64,000 nucleotides of DNA from Desulfacinum infernum DSM 9756. GTDB lineage: Bacteria > Desulfobacterota > Syntrophobacteria > Syntrophobacterales > DSM-9756. Of the stretch, positions 25,641 to 34,341 are shown one piece after another (the stretch's first letter is position 1; each line of letters opens with the position of its first letter). The position numbers and the translations under genes are program-made. The notes beneath the pieces are model-generated. The model was given only the letters and a program-made list of their open reading frames with translations, made no database searches and was not told where the DNA came from. The stretch is from contig NZ_FQVB01000004.1 in NCBI RefSeq assembly GCF_900129305.1, positions 62,001 through 126,000 on the forward strand, given 5' to 3'.

Positions 25641-25682
25641 TCCATTTGCGTCCATAGGCGTTCATTCGCGGTTTTCTTTCAC
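25641..25682 (+). repeat. Family C dispersed repeat
   Basis: Core TCCATTTGCGTCCATAGGCG then TTCATTCGCGGTTTTCTTTC. It is the same motif as near 10.6, 36.0, 36.2, 40.75 and 42.14 kb, in the gap upstream of the HD-ureohydrolase gene. Confidence 0.6.
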
Positions 25683-25746
25683 TTGAACCCCCATGACGGA
25701 GAGCCCGTGGCAGCGAAGGATGAAACGCACCTTTGGAAAGCCGGTC

Positions 25747-25780
25747 CCTGTAGGGGCGAATGATGACTCGCCCCTACAGG
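25747..25780. repeat. Family D palindrome, perfect 13-bp arms
   Basis: CCTGTAGGGGCGA pairs with TCGCCCCTACAGG across an 8-base spacer (ATGATGAC). A sibling with the core GTAGGGGCGAAT lies at 56798-56825. It is intergenic and non-coding. Confidence 0.65.
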
Positions 25781-25841
25781 CCGCACGCACGAGCGGAACG
25801 AGGTGGCGCTTGATGTAAAGCGGATGTGCCCGTCGGGCAGG

Positions 25842-25876
25842 GGCGCGGTTGATCCCCGCCCGCGAATCGCGCGGCC
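25842..25876. repeat. Family D-related repeat, degenerate
   Basis: GGGGCGCGGTTGATCCCCGCC followed by CGCGAATCGCGCGG is a diverged version of the palindrome at 36347-36367, which is also followed by AATCGCGCGG. The shared flank shows the copied unit is longer than the hairpin itself. Confidence 0.5.
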
Positions 25877-25918
25877 CAAAGACCCGGCAAGAAATCGTTG
25901 GGTCCAGGGACCAAACCG

Positions 25919-26359
25919 TCAGCCCGAAAACATGGGAAGGCGCACGGGCGTCGGCTTCCCGATGTTGACTTCCCGTGAGGTTGCCGCCTTCCAGTGGCAT
26001 TCGAGCCCCTGCTTCCAGTGGGCGAAAAACTCCTCCATGGATTCCACGAAATCGGGGTCGTGTTCGGTACGATTGACCGTGCCGTGGACGACGATCTTGT
26101 CGGGGGCCGGGGGAAAGCCGGTGGTGACGGTCCACTGGAAGGCGTTGGGACATTCCGGCATGGTGAAGCGAACACCGCCGTTGATCTTTTCCCTGCGGAC
26201 AATGAACCGGCCCCAGATGCAAAAGATGACGCCCTCCTCGTCGCGCACGTCCGAAGCCGATTCGATGCTGGCGCAATAGAGGGGAAGGGCTTCGAGGGTG
26301 CACATCTGCTGAATCTCTTCCTGTGTCGTCCTTTTATCGGCGATGGCGAAAAACTCCAT
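25919..26359 (-). CDS. Conserved-looking protein of unknown function
   Basis: A 146-residue soluble protein beginning MEFFAIADKRTTQEEIQQM and rich in beta-strand-like segments (GVIFCIWGRFIVRREKI, GVRFTMPECPNAFQWTVTTG, DKIVVHGTVNRTEHD). Its composition looks coding, and AGGAGAG precedes the start. No signal peptide or catalytic motif is apparent. It is transcribed alone. I do not recognise it. Confidence 0.62.
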   Translation of the reverse strand: MEFFAIADKRTTQEEIQQMCTLEALPLYCASIESASDVRDEEGVIFCIWGRFIVRREKINGGVRFTMPECPNAFQWTVTTGFPPAPDKIVVHGTVNRTEHDPDFVESMEEFFAHWKQGLECHWKAATSREVNIGKPTPVRLPMFSG

Positions 26360-26640
26360 TGGGCTCTCCTCTCTCGATCTCCGGATAAAAATACAGGCGC
26401 CGCACCCGTTGGGTGCCGCCGTTGCCGAGTCATATCCCAGGACCGCCGTCCCTGTCCATAGGGCGGCTGGAGGACGTTGGGAGCTCGATACGGGCGGTCA
26501 TTGCAGCGGCGAAGGGTTTTGGCCTTGATGGAGAATGGCCTTTGGTGTCATTTTCCAAGGGCGACCTCTTGCCACGGCGGCGGGTCTTTCGGGTATGGGT
26601 AGACCCCCTGGAATCGACGAAGGAATCAGAAGGTGTCAGG

Positions 26641-27135
26641 ATGAAATATTGCCCCCTCTGTGCCTCTTTTCTGGAAGAGCGAATCATCGATGAGCGCCCC
26701 CGGCTCGCCTGCACCAACCCGCAGTGCGACTATGTCCATTGGAACAATCCCACCCCGGTGGTGGCGGCTGTGGTGGAAGTCAACGGTTCCGTGGTGCTGG
26801 TGCGCAGCAAGGGATGGCCCGAGAAGTTCTTCGGCGTGGTGGCGGGCTTTCTGGAAGCCGGCGAGACGCCGGAGCAGGGGGCGTTGAGAGAGGTGCGGGA
26901 GGAGCTGGGCCTGGATGGGCGGATCGAGGACTTCCTCGGGATCTATTCCTTTTTCGAAAAGAACCAGGTGATCTTCGCCTATCACGTCAAAGCCGACGGG
27001 CAGGTCAAGCTGGGGGACGAACTGGCCGAAGCCAAGCTGCTCCCGCCCGAAAAAGTGCGGCCCTGGGATGCGGGCACCGGCCCGGCGGTGCGGGAGTTTC
27101 TGGTGCGCCGGGGGCTGCACAACGGCCGATCATGA
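26641..27135 (+). CDS. NUDIX hydrolase with N-terminal zinc ribbon
   Basis: A 164-residue protein starting at ATG 26641. The N-terminal 35 residues hold a four-cysteine zinc ribbon (CPLC and ACTNPQC). A NUDIX domain follows, with the complete box GFLEAGETPEQGALREVREELGL (G-x5-E-x7-REVREE-xG) near residues 76-98. The layout resembles small NudC-like or ADP-ribose pyrophosphatase-like housecleaning enzymes, but the substrate is not determined. The next gene (VOC protein) starts 24 bases later. Confidence 0.87.
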   Translation: MKYCPLCASFLEERIIDERPRLACTNPQCDYVHWNNPTPVVAAVVEVNGSVVLVRSKGWPEKFFGVVAGFLEAGETPEQGALREVREELGLDGRIEDFLGIYSFFEKNQVIFAYHVKADGQVKLGDELAEAKLLPPEKVRPWDAGTGPAVREFLVRRGLHNGRS

Positions 27136-27158
27136 CGGTTGGATGGGGGAGGACTCGC

Positions 27159-27524
27159 ATGGGACGGACGGTGAAGGACGGCGAACAGCTGGTCTTGGCC
27201 CTCTACGTGAGGGACTTGGAACGGTCCGCAAAGTTTTTTACGGACTTGGGTTTTGTCGTCAATCGAAGGGACGGAGTCTTCATGGAACTTCGTTGGGAGA
27301 CTTCCCTTCTCTTTCTGGTGGAAATGCCTGATGTAAAGCCGCCGGAAAAGGCCATCGGCAACCTCCGGGTGGTTGTGGACGATGTGGATAAACTCTACCA
27401 GAAGGCACGTTCCCTGGGCTATGAGATCGTCACCGAAATAGGTGACCGCTACTACGGCATGCGCGACTTCGTGGTGGCCGGACCGGACGGGATCCATCTG
27501 CGGTTCGCGAGCTTGAAGGCCTAG
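27159..27524 (+). CDS. VOC-superfamily (glyoxalase/bleomycin-resistance-like) protein
   Basis: A 121-residue protein. The ATG at 27159 follows GGGGGAGG with good spacing. It has one beta-alpha-beta-beta-beta pair typical of the VOC fold: LVLALYVRDLERSAKFFTDLGF, then NLRVVVDDVDKLYQKARSLG and RDFVVAGPDGIHLRFA. Metal ligands cannot be assigned with confidence. It is probably co-transcribed with the NUDIX gene. Its TAG stop (27522-27524) is part of the CTAG bordering the mini-element that follows. Confidence 0.82.
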   Translation: MGRTVKDGEQLVLALYVRDLERSAKFFTDLGFVVNRRDGVFMELRWETSLLFLVEMPDVKPPEKAIGNLRVVVDDVDKLYQKARSLGYEIVTEIGDRYYGMRDFVVAGPDGIHLRFASLKA

Positions 27525-27664
27525 GAGGCTGTCTGAGAATGGTTAATCTGCCCTTTCCAACGTCCATCCGTCATCCCCGCGGAAGCGGGGATCCAGAATT
27601 GTCAGTAAGTTATGGACTCCCGCTTGCGCGGGAGTGGCGGTTGGGGGAGTTTTCGGACAAGCTC
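27525..27664 (+). repeat. Type A TIR mini-element
   Basis: A 140-bp element from GAGGCTGTCTGAGAATGG to GAGTTTTCGGACAAGCTC, between CTAG at 27521-27524 and CTAG at 27665-27668. It has both type A palindromes. The second CTAG is shared with the type B element that follows directly. Confidence 0.9.
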
Positions 27665-27668
27665 CTAG

Positions 27669-27882
27669 GAGGCTGTCCGAGAATGTTCCGGATGAACGCT
27701 TTTCCCGGAGCGCAGCCCTTTAGGGCTGCGGATGAATCCAAGGTCGTCGGATAGGCCATCGCATACGGCCTGCGATTTCAGGGGGTTACGATGGTCCTTT
27801 CCGCGGGGCTGAAGCCCCACGGCTACGAAGTGATCGGAAATTCCCGACCTCTTGAGCCTGAAAAGCATTGTCGGACAGGCTC
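27669..27882 (+). repeat. Type B TIR mini-element, best-preserved copy
   Basis: A 214-bp element from GAGGCTGTCCGAGAATG to CATTGTCGGACAGGCTC: near-perfect terminal inverted repeats, followed by CTAA. The internal palindromes GCAGCCCTTTAGGGCTGC and GCGGGGCTGAAGCCCC define the type B orientation used here. Confidence 0.9.
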
Positions 27883-27937
27883 CTAACGAGGGTCCGCTTT
27901 GTGGACGAACTTCATGTCGCTATCAGGAGGACAAAAG

Positions 27938-29005
27938 ATGCACACGGTTCTCATTCATCCCACGTCTTATGAAGACGTACGGGAGGCGGTGGAGAGAGTG
28001 TTTCAGACCTTTCCCCTGGATCTTGAAGGAAAGACGGTTCTCATCAAGCCCAATGCGCTTCGGGCGTCCCGGCCGGAGGAAGGGATCGTCACCCACCCGG
28101 CGGTGCTCAGGGCCGTGGTGGAACGGGTGGAAAGGGAGCGACCCGCTCGGATCGTGGTGGGAGACAACCCGGGCGCCTTCGACTACGGAGCCAATGAAAG
28201 GGTGTTTCGGGAAACGGGCCTCATGGACGCCGCCAAGGGTTATTATTCAAATATCGGGCTGGATTCCACGCGGGTTCCCTTCCATCCGGAGTTCATGGAG
28301 TCGGTGAGTGTTTCCAGGATCGTTCTGGAAGCGGACGTGGTCATCAGCCTGCCTAAATTCAAGACCCACGGCCTGACGGTGATCACGGGGGCGATCAAGA
28401 ACTCCTATGGCATCCTTCCGGGGGCCCAGAAGGCCCGACTGCACAAGGCGGCCGGAACGCCCCGGCGGTTTCACGAACTCCTGGTGGAAGTCTTCCGGCT
28501 GCGCGTTCCCGACCTTTTCATCGTGGATGCCGTGACGGGAATGGAAGGAAACGGCCCGGCCTCTCCCGATCTGCGCCCCATCGGCCGCATTCTGGCGGGG
28601 GACAACGCGGTGGCCGTGGACGCGGTGATCGCCCACATGATGGGCTGCGATCCCGGTGCCCTCCGGTTTCTCCAACGGGCCGGGGAATTGGGATTAGGAG
28701 ACCCTGCACTGGATCGGATCCGCATCCTGGGGGATCTGGTGAGGCTGGAAGGTTACAAGCTTCCCCCGCTGAGCGGCGAAGCCAATATGAACAACGAGCA
28801 GATCCAGCAGCTTTTCGAAGCCAAGATGTCCTTGCGCCCCCAGGTGGATCCGGCGCTCTGCACCGCCTGCGGCACCTGCGTGGACCACTGCCCCGTTTCC
28901 GCCCTTTCCATGCCCGAAGATCTTCCGCAGGTGGACCCGGCGCTCTGCATCACCTGTTTCTGCTGCCAGGAAATGTGCCCCGAAAAGGCCATCGCCCTGG
29001 GGTGA
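27938..29005 (+). CDS. DUF362-domain protein with C-terminal 2x[4Fe-4S] ferredoxin
   Basis: A 355-residue protein. The ATG at 27938 follows AGGAGG. The N-terminal about 290 residues are a DUF362 domain (VLIKPNALRASRPEEGIVTHP, ADVVISLPKFKTHGLT, ITGAIKNSYGILPG). The C-terminal 60 residues hold two ferredoxin clusters: CTACGTCVDHCP and CITCFCCQEMCP. Such proteins are common in anaerobes, but their reaction is mostly uncharacterised. It is cytoplasmic and stands alone between two repeat-rich gaps. Confidence 0.88.
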   Translation: MHTVLIHPTSYEDVREAVERVFQTFPLDLEGKTVLIKPNALRASRPEEGIVTHPAVLRAVVERVERERPARIVVGDNPGAFDYGANERVFRETGLMDAAKGYYSNIGLDSTRVPFHPEFMESVSVSRIVLEADVVISLPKFKTHGLTVITGAIKNSYGILPGAQKARLHKAAGTPRRFHELLVEVFRLRVPDLFIVDAVTGMEGNGPASPDLRPIGRILAGDNAVAVDAVIAHMMGCDPGALRFLQRAGELGLGDPALDRIRILGDLVRLEGYKLPPLSGEANMNNEQIQQLFEAKMSLRPQVDPALCTACGTCVDHCPVSALSMPEDLPQVDPALCITCFCCQEMCPEKAIALG

Positions 29006-29012
29006 CAAGTGG

Positions 29013-29042
29013 GGAGGGTGGTCGGCCTTCTGGGCACCCTCC
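29013..29042. other. Stem-loop after the DUF362 gene
   Basis: GGAGGGTG pairs with CACCCTCC over a 14-base loop, eight bases after the stop codon. It could stabilise or end the transcript, but no T-run follows. 29043-29338 shows no other recognisable element. Confidence 0.4.
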
Positions 29043-29338
29043 GCTCCGGGATACCGGAATGCACGCGGGTTGCCCCGGGAGCTTGGCCGGGTTAATGTTC
29101 CGAGCATCAAGGTGGAAAGAGTCGGCCCCTCTTTTATCCTGACCCGCAGCGATCCCTTCGACGCTCTTTGCCTCCACGCCACGAATGCGACCGTGCCGAT
29201 TCGGATCGACTATTCGTTTTCTTGACCGCTGTGACGACACAAGGGAAAGAGCGGGTCACGGCGACGTGGGTTGCGCTTTAGCCGGGTAAAGGTAGGGGCG
29301 CGCCTGGATCCTTACATCCTCTCAGCGGTGAAGAGACG

Positions 29339-29920
29339 ATGCATGAAGACAAGAGTCACGAGGACAAGGAACGGGAAGCGGTTTTCGGTCGGCAGCCGGA
29401 AGATGCCGTGGAGGTCCTGGAGTGGATTCAAAAGAATGTGGCCAGGTCCGATGACGTAGTTGAAGAAAAGCCGACACCACCTGAACGCATGACCCCCCCT
29501 TATGAGTCGGCGGGATGCACCGACGGGGGCAAGGCCCCGGACGACCCCGTGTGGACCACCAGCTGGGATGTGCTGAAAAAGTATTATGCCGGAGGCCATG
29601 GGCCGTTGGCGGATTTCGTGCGCTGCAAGTTCACCATTGCGACGCCGGACGGCTGCAGGATCACCTGGTACCGTGGGAACTTCGACGCGGCCGATTTGGG
29701 AATCGGCGGGAAGTGGATAAGGCGTAAGATCACTGCCCAGAAGGTGCGCGAGCCCAATGTGGAGTGCCCGCAAGGATATATGGAGTGCGTCCACTTCGAC
29801 ATTGACATCCAGTACGAGGTTTCCCTTCGAGTGGGCTGGCTGCGGCTCCTTTCCATCAACAACATCACGCGCCAGAAATGGCTGCGATTCTGCGCTGATG
29901 GAAGCGTGTTGTCGGGATGA
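29339..29920 (+). CDS. Protein of unknown function
   Basis: A 193-residue frame. The first 55 residues are polar and probably disordered; the rest looks folded (FVRCKFTIATPDGCRITWYRG, ADLGIGGKWIRRKIT, VHFDIDIQYEVSLRVGWL). The ribosome site is weak, and a later ATG at 29489 could be the true start. The opposite frame is also open, but its composition looks antisense. No family recognised. Confidence 0.5.
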   Translation: MHEDKSHEDKEREAVFGRQPEDAVEVLEWIQKNVARSDDVVEEKPTPPERMTPPYESAGCTDGGKAPDDPVWTTSWDVLKKYYAGGHGPLADFVRCKFTIATPDGCRITWYRGNFDAADLGIGGKWIRRKITAQKVREPNVECPQGYMECVHFDIDIQYEVSLRVGWLRLLSINNITRQKWLRFCADGSVLSG

Positions 29921-30012
29921 CCCAGTGTGGGCGGGATTAGCGGTGGATGATGTGGGAGATGGCTCACCGGGGCGCAATGTGCCGAACGGCGGCTGGAACT
30001 TGAGTGGCGTAC

Positions 30013-30100
30013 TGGTGCCTGGGGCGGGGATCGAACCCGCACGGGCACGGGGCCCAAGGGATTTTAAGTCCCTTGTGTCTGCCTATTCCACCACCCAGGC
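30013..30100 (-). tRNA. tRNA-Leu (UAA)
   Basis: On the minus strand the sequence folds as a class II tRNA. The 7-bp acceptor stem GCCTGGG/CCCAGGC is followed by A and an encoded CCA. The anticodon stem GGGA/TCCC surrounds the loop CTTAAAA, giving anticodon TAA. A long variable arm and the T-loop GGTTCGATCC are present. It would read UUA leucine codons. Confidence 0.95.
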
Positions 30101-30270
30101 ACGCTCGGGAACGTAGCACAGCGCCGAAGCGGGTGGCAAGAGAGATGCCGCTGGATTCGGCGGCAGGCAAGCCGTTAAAGACTCTGCCTGGCAGCTCGGC
30201 TGTAAGGACCAATGGTTCCCGCCTCTCCAGCTGGTGGTAACCAGTGGCTTCGCCGGTCTGGCCGCACCCG

Positions 30271-30684
30271 TTACGAAAGCTCCGGAAAGCCGTCGAAGGG
30301 CACATCGTCTTCGGGATCGTAGGTGGAATCGTAGTATTCCACGAGCCATGCGTCTTCCAAGGCGTGGAAGCGATGGGCAAGCAAGGGTGGAATGACGAGC
30401 TTGTCGCCGCTCCGTACGTCCGTATGCCCCTTTCGGCCGGTTTCCACATCCACCGTAAGGATCCGGACCTTTCCGGAGATCACATAGAAGCGCTCGGTCT
30501 TCACCCGATGGTAGTGGCCGCCCCGGAAATGGCCCGGCCCGGCTCTCAGCGAAAAGACGGCCAGATGCCGAATGGTCAGGCCGTCTTCGATGAGAGCCAC
30601 CTCTCCCCGATCCTCCAGCCACCTCTTGACCCTCCGAAACTCAGCCGTCACGGGAAGGGATTCCACAAGAATCTTTCTCTGCAT
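30271..30684 (-). CDS. Cupin-domain protein
   Basis: A 137-residue protein with a single cupin: motif 1 HYHRVKTERFYVISGKV (HxH...E) and motif 2 ending PPLLAHRFHALEDAWLVEYY. It resembles sugar-nucleotide-associated or RmlC-like cupins. No sugar biosynthesis genes are adjacent, so the substrate is open. A metal site is plausible from the two motif-1 histidines and the glutamate. Confidence 0.78.
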   Translation of the reverse strand: MQRKILVESLPVTAEFRRVKRWLEDRGEVALIEDGLTIRHLAVFSLRAGPGHFRGGHYHRVKTERFYVISGKVRILTVDVETGRKGHTDVRSGDKLVIPPLLAHRFHALEDAWLVEYYDSTYDPEDDVPFDGFPELS

Positions 30685-30706
30685 GGTCTCGGTAGACTCC
30701 TGCAGT

Positions 30707-31687
30707 TCATCGTTCCTGGAGAAGGAATAAGAGCAGGCTTTTCACCAATTGCGCCATGAAGGGGAAATCGAGCGTTTCCATGGTATCACAAGGGGTATGG
30801 TAATGGGGGTTCCGGTAGAAGGCGGAATCGGTCACCATGACGGCCCGGTAGCCCCGGTCCCAGAAGGGAGCATGGTCGCTCAGGCGCACCGACGGGATGA
30901 GCCAGCCGTTGAAGGGAACCGCCAGCGTGACCACGGGAAGATGGGGATTTTTCCGAAAGGCCGTCTCCATGGCCCGGACCAATCCTTTGGACCGACCGTT
31001 GCCGACGATACCGATGAAGTCCCCCCGATCCGGATAGTTCTTGAATCGAAGGGGCCAGGGATAGTTCTGACATCCCGGACTCCGGCAGGTATAGCCCACC
31101 ATCTCCAGGCAAATCATGGCATCCAGGCGCTCACCGTTTTTGCGGGCGTTTCGGGCCCGAACCCGGCTGCCCATGGCCCGGGTGCCGTAGGCCGGTGGCT
31201 CTTCCAGGGCGAAGGCCGCAAACTGAACCGCAGGGGCCAAACCCCCATGGGCGCCGAAGGACGCGAAGAGGCGGGCCGTTTCCAGAAGAACCGCCACGGC
31301 GCTGGCGTTGTCGTCGGCCCCCACGGTGCCCGCCACCGAATCGTAATGGGCGCCCACCAGGATCCGCTTCCGCGACCCTCGGGCCGGGACTTCCGCCAGG
31401 ATGTTCGCCACCCTGTGCCCCTCGAATTCATAGGGCTCCTCCACCGGCTCCAACCCGGCCTGTCGGAACACGTTGGCGATGTAGTGCGCCGCACGGAGGT
31501 GTCCCTCCCAGTCGGCGACACTGCGCTCTCCGATTTCCACCGTGAGCACGCGAACATGCTCGCAAAGGCTCCGCTCCACGCAAGCCAGGTCCAGCTCATT
31601 GAGATGGCCGACCGCCATGGGGTTCTCCTCGGTTGGCGAGAGGACGAGAGAGCTGAGGAAAAAAAGCAGAAAGAAACATTTGTTCAT
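30707..31687 (-). CDS. M28-family zinc aminopeptidase-like protein
   Basis: Up to 326 residues. The M28 dinuclear zinc ligands are visible: His/Asp in GAHYDS, Asp in GADDNASAVA, the acid pair in FALEEPPAYGTRAMGS, and a late His in NPHYHTPCDT. Two starts compete. The ATG at 31687 gives a signal-like FFLLFFLSSLVLS leader suited to an exported peptidase but has a weak ribosome site. The ATG at 31618 has a strong GAGGAG and would give a 303-residue cytoplasmic form. The substrate is likely an N-terminal amino acid or a cyclising glutamine, not determinable here. Confidence 0.83.
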   Translation of the reverse strand: MNKCFFLLFFLSSLVLSPTEENPMAVGHLNELDLACVERSLCEHVRVLTVEIGERSVADWEGHLRAAHYIANVFRQAGLEPVEEPYEFEGHRVANILAEVPARGSRKRILVGAHYDSVAGTVGADDNASAVAVLLETARLFASFGAHGGLAPAVQFAAFALEEPPAYGTRAMGSRVRARNARKNGERLDAMICLEMVGYTCRSPGCQNYPWPLRFKNYPDRGDFIGIVGNGRSKGLVRAMETAFRKNPHLPVVTLAVPFNGWLIPSVRLSDHAPFWDRGYRAVMVTDSAFYRNPHYHTPCDTMETLDFPFMAQLVKSLLLFLLQER

Positions 31688-31849
31688 TAGCTCGGTTTCT
31701 TTGGCATCTTCCGGCCGGTTTGTGAATTTCCTTGCATAATGGCGAGACTCTCGCTAGAAGAATCGGTCGTTGAAACTCAAACGCGAGCGCGCCTTCCCCC
31801 TCCCTATGCGGATGCGAGTGCGAAAACGAGACCGGAAACGGAGATGCCC

Positions 31850-34027
31850 ATGAGCCGCAACCACCCTGCCGTTTTCAGAGATCCCGACGCGTGTACCGAT
31901 TATATCCTATCCAAGGTGGGGAAGAACATCGTCCTCGGGCTGGCCCTGGGATTGGGCAAGCCCAACCATCTGGCCAACGCCATCTTCAATCGCGCCCGGC
32001 GCGACCCGTCCCTACGGCTCAAGATCATTACGGCCATCACGCCGGAAGTGCCCGGGTGGTCGTCGGATCTGGAGCGGCGCTTTCTCCAGCCCATTCTGGA
32101 ACGGGTCTTCGGCGGTTATCCTCCCTTGGAGTATGCCCTGGCGGTGAGGCGAAACAACGTGCCGGAAAATATCCAGGTCTGCGAATTCTTTTTCCGTCCC
32201 GGCGCCTTCATGAACCACGAGCATGCCCAGCTCAATTACATCAGCACCAATTACACTCACGCCGTGCGGGATCTCATGGACAACGGCATCAATGTGGCCG
32301 CGCAGCTGGTGAGCGCCGAACGGCGGCCCGACGGCCGGGAGAGCTATTCTTACAGCTGCAACCCGGAAGTGGCGCTGGATCTGGTTCCCGCCATGAGGCG
32401 GGCCGAAAGGGAAGGGCGTCCCGTGGCCATCGCGGCCCAGGTGAACCGCAATCTTCCCTACATGTACGGAGATTCGGAAGTGGATCCGTGCGAGTTCGAT
32501 GCGGTGCTGGATCATCCCGACTACGAGTTCCCGCTGTTCGCACCCCCCAAGGAATCGGTGAGTACCCAGGATTACATGATCGGCCTCCTCGTGAGCAGCC
32601 TGGTTCGCGACGGGGGAACCCTGCAGATCGGCATCGGCTCTCTGGGCGATGCCATCGCCTATGGGCTCATTGCCCGTCACGAGCACAACGAGCGCTACCA
32701 GGAGCTGCTTCGACGCGCCGGAATCCTGGATCGTTTCGGCCAGTCGGTCCAAAGGTATGGCGGCACGGAACCCTTTCGGGAGGGCCTGTACGGTTGTACG
32801 GAGATGTTCGTGGACGGCTATGTGCACCTTATGAGGCATGGCATTGTCAAGCGCAAGGTCTACGACCATCCCGTAATCCAACGGCTGGTGAACGAGGGGA
32901 GACTCAAGGAAGAGATCACCGCCGCAGTCTTGGACGAACTTTTGGGGGCCGGCGCCATTTCCGCGAAGCTGACGGAAGAGGATGCGACCTTGCTGGGGCG
33001 ATTCGGAATCCTCTCGCCCGAATGGCGTTGGGAGGAAGGGGAGCTTACCAACGGAACGCTTCGCATCCCGGCGGACCTGAACGATGCCAAGGCGAGGCGC
33101 GAGCTGGAAGCGCACTGTCTGGGCGAACGGCTGCAAAACGGGGTGGCCGTTCACGGAGGCTTCTTCATCGGCCCCCGCAGCTTTTATCAGGCCCTGCGTG
33201 ACATGGCGCCCGAGGAAAGGCGGCTCATCAACATGACGGCCGTCACCTACATGAACCACCTCTACGGCGACGAAGAGCTGAAGGCCCTGCAGAGGCGCCA
33301 CGCCCGCTTTGTCAACACGGGCCTTATGGTCACCCTGGGAGGCGCCATCGTCTCCGACGGCTTGGAAGACGGTCGGGTGATCAGCGGCGTGGGCGGTCAG
33401 TACAACTTCGTCTCCCAGGCCCACGCCCTTCCGGGAGGACGCTGCATCATCATGATCCGAAGCACCCGGGGAAGCGGACGCCACACCACTTCCAACGTGG
33501 TCTTCAACTACGGTAACATCACCATTCCCCGGCACCTGCGGGATATCGTGGTCACCGAATACGGCATCGCCGACATCCGTGGAAAGACGGACCGGGAAGT
33601 GGCGGAAGCCCTTGTCCGGATCGCCGATTCCCGCTTCCAGGACGAGCTGGTCAGGCAGGCCAAGGCGGCCCGGAAGCTCCCGGCGGACTACCAAATTCCA
33701 GACGCCTATCGTCAAAACGTGCCCGAAAGGCTGGAAGCCGAACTGGAACCTTTCAGGAAACAGGGGCTTTTCGGACCATTTCCCTTCGGTACGGATCTCA
33801 CGGACCAGGAACTCATCCTGGCCAAGGCCCTGCGCCATTTGAAGGACGCCACCAACGGCAACAAGGGGAAGCTCCTCCAGCTGAAGCCCCTGCTGGCCAG
33901 TCTGGCTCCGCCCGCGGAAGCCAAGCCCTACCTGGAACGGCTCGGTTTGGAAGCCCCCAAGGACGCCAAGGAGAAGATCTTACAGCGGCTGGTCACCCAC
34001 GCCCTGGCGGCCACGGGAGCTGTTTGA
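31850..34027 (+). CDS. Long acetyl-CoA hydrolase/CoA-transferase family protein
   Basis: A 725-residue protein. ATG 31850 has GGAG eight bases upstream; ATG 31844 is an alternative. It carries the family N-terminal half (GKNIVLGLALGLGKPNHLANA) and C-terminal half (GVGGQYNFVSQAHALPGGR, TEYGIADIRGKTD), with GTLQIGIGSLGDA in between. Typical 4-hydroxybutyrate or acetyl-CoA transferases are about 430-500 residues; this one has insertions and a C-terminal extension. It could move CoA between acetate, butyrate-type or other short acids. The exact acids are not visible. Confidence 0.85.
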   Translation: MSRNHPAVFRDPDACTDYILSKVGKNIVLGLALGLGKPNHLANAIFNRARRDPSLRLKIITAITPEVPGWSSDLERRFLQPILERVFGGYPPLEYALAVRRNNVPENIQVCEFFFRPGAFMNHEHAQLNYISTNYTHAVRDLMDNGINVAAQLVSAERRPDGRESYSYSCNPEVALDLVPAMRRAEREGRPVAIAAQVNRNLPYMYGDSEVDPCEFDAVLDHPDYEFPLFAPPKESVSTQDYMIGLLVSSLVRDGGTLQIGIGSLGDAIAYGLIARHEHNERYQELLRRAGILDRFGQSVQRYGGTEPFREGLYGCTEMFVDGYVHLMRHGIVKRKVYDHPVIQRLVNEGRLKEEITAAVLDELLGAGAISAKLTEEDATLLGRFGILSPEWRWEEGELTNGTLRIPADLNDAKARRELEAHCLGERLQNGVAVHGGFFIGPRSFYQALRDMAPEERRLINMTAVTYMNHLYGDEELKALQRRHARFVNTGLMVTLGGAIVSDGLEDGRVISGVGGQYNFVSQAHALPGGRCIIMIRSTRGSGRHTTSNVVFNYGNITIPRHLRDIVVTEYGIADIRGKTDREVAEALVRIADSRFQDELVRQAKAARKLPADYQIPDAYRQNVPERLEAELEPFRKQGLFGPFPFGTDLTDQELILAKALRHLKDATNGNKGKLLQLKPLLASLAPPAEAKPYLERLGLEAPKDAKEKILQRLVTHALAATGAV

Positions 34028-34029
34028 GG

Positions 34030-34090
34030 GAAAGGGTAAAAGGCTAAAGGGTAGAGGGCAAAGGTAAAAGGTTAAAGGGGAAAGGGCTTG
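34030..34090 (+). repeat. Degenerate purine-rich short repeats
   Basis: Units such as GGGTAAAAGG, GGCTAAAGGG and GGTTAAAGGGG follow one another just after the CoA-transferase stop. They are low-complexity. 34091-34341 shows nothing further except the leader of the next gene. Confidence 0.45.
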
Positions 34091-34341
34091 GGCGCGTCAG
34101 GAAGGGGGGACGGGGGGCTGTAAAGCCTCCCGGGCCTGAATCTTGGCGTCCAAAAGTTCAACGGCGGAAACGCCCCACAGCCGTCACACAAGAATTCCAT
34201 TGATCCCGCTTTCGATCCCTCGTTAAGTTTTCGACAAAGCACGGCCGCAGGCGGTCCCCATGGGAGTCGGCGGCCGAAAGTAGCACTCGGCAGCTTACGG
34301 GCGTTCCAAGGCCGCGCGCCGGTGAGCATAGGGGGAAAGAC

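Noticed and set aside
29312-29977. Minus-strand 221-codon frame opposite the 29339-29920 gene
   Set aside because: The plus-strand protein has the more natural composition; no ribosome site seen for the minus frame.
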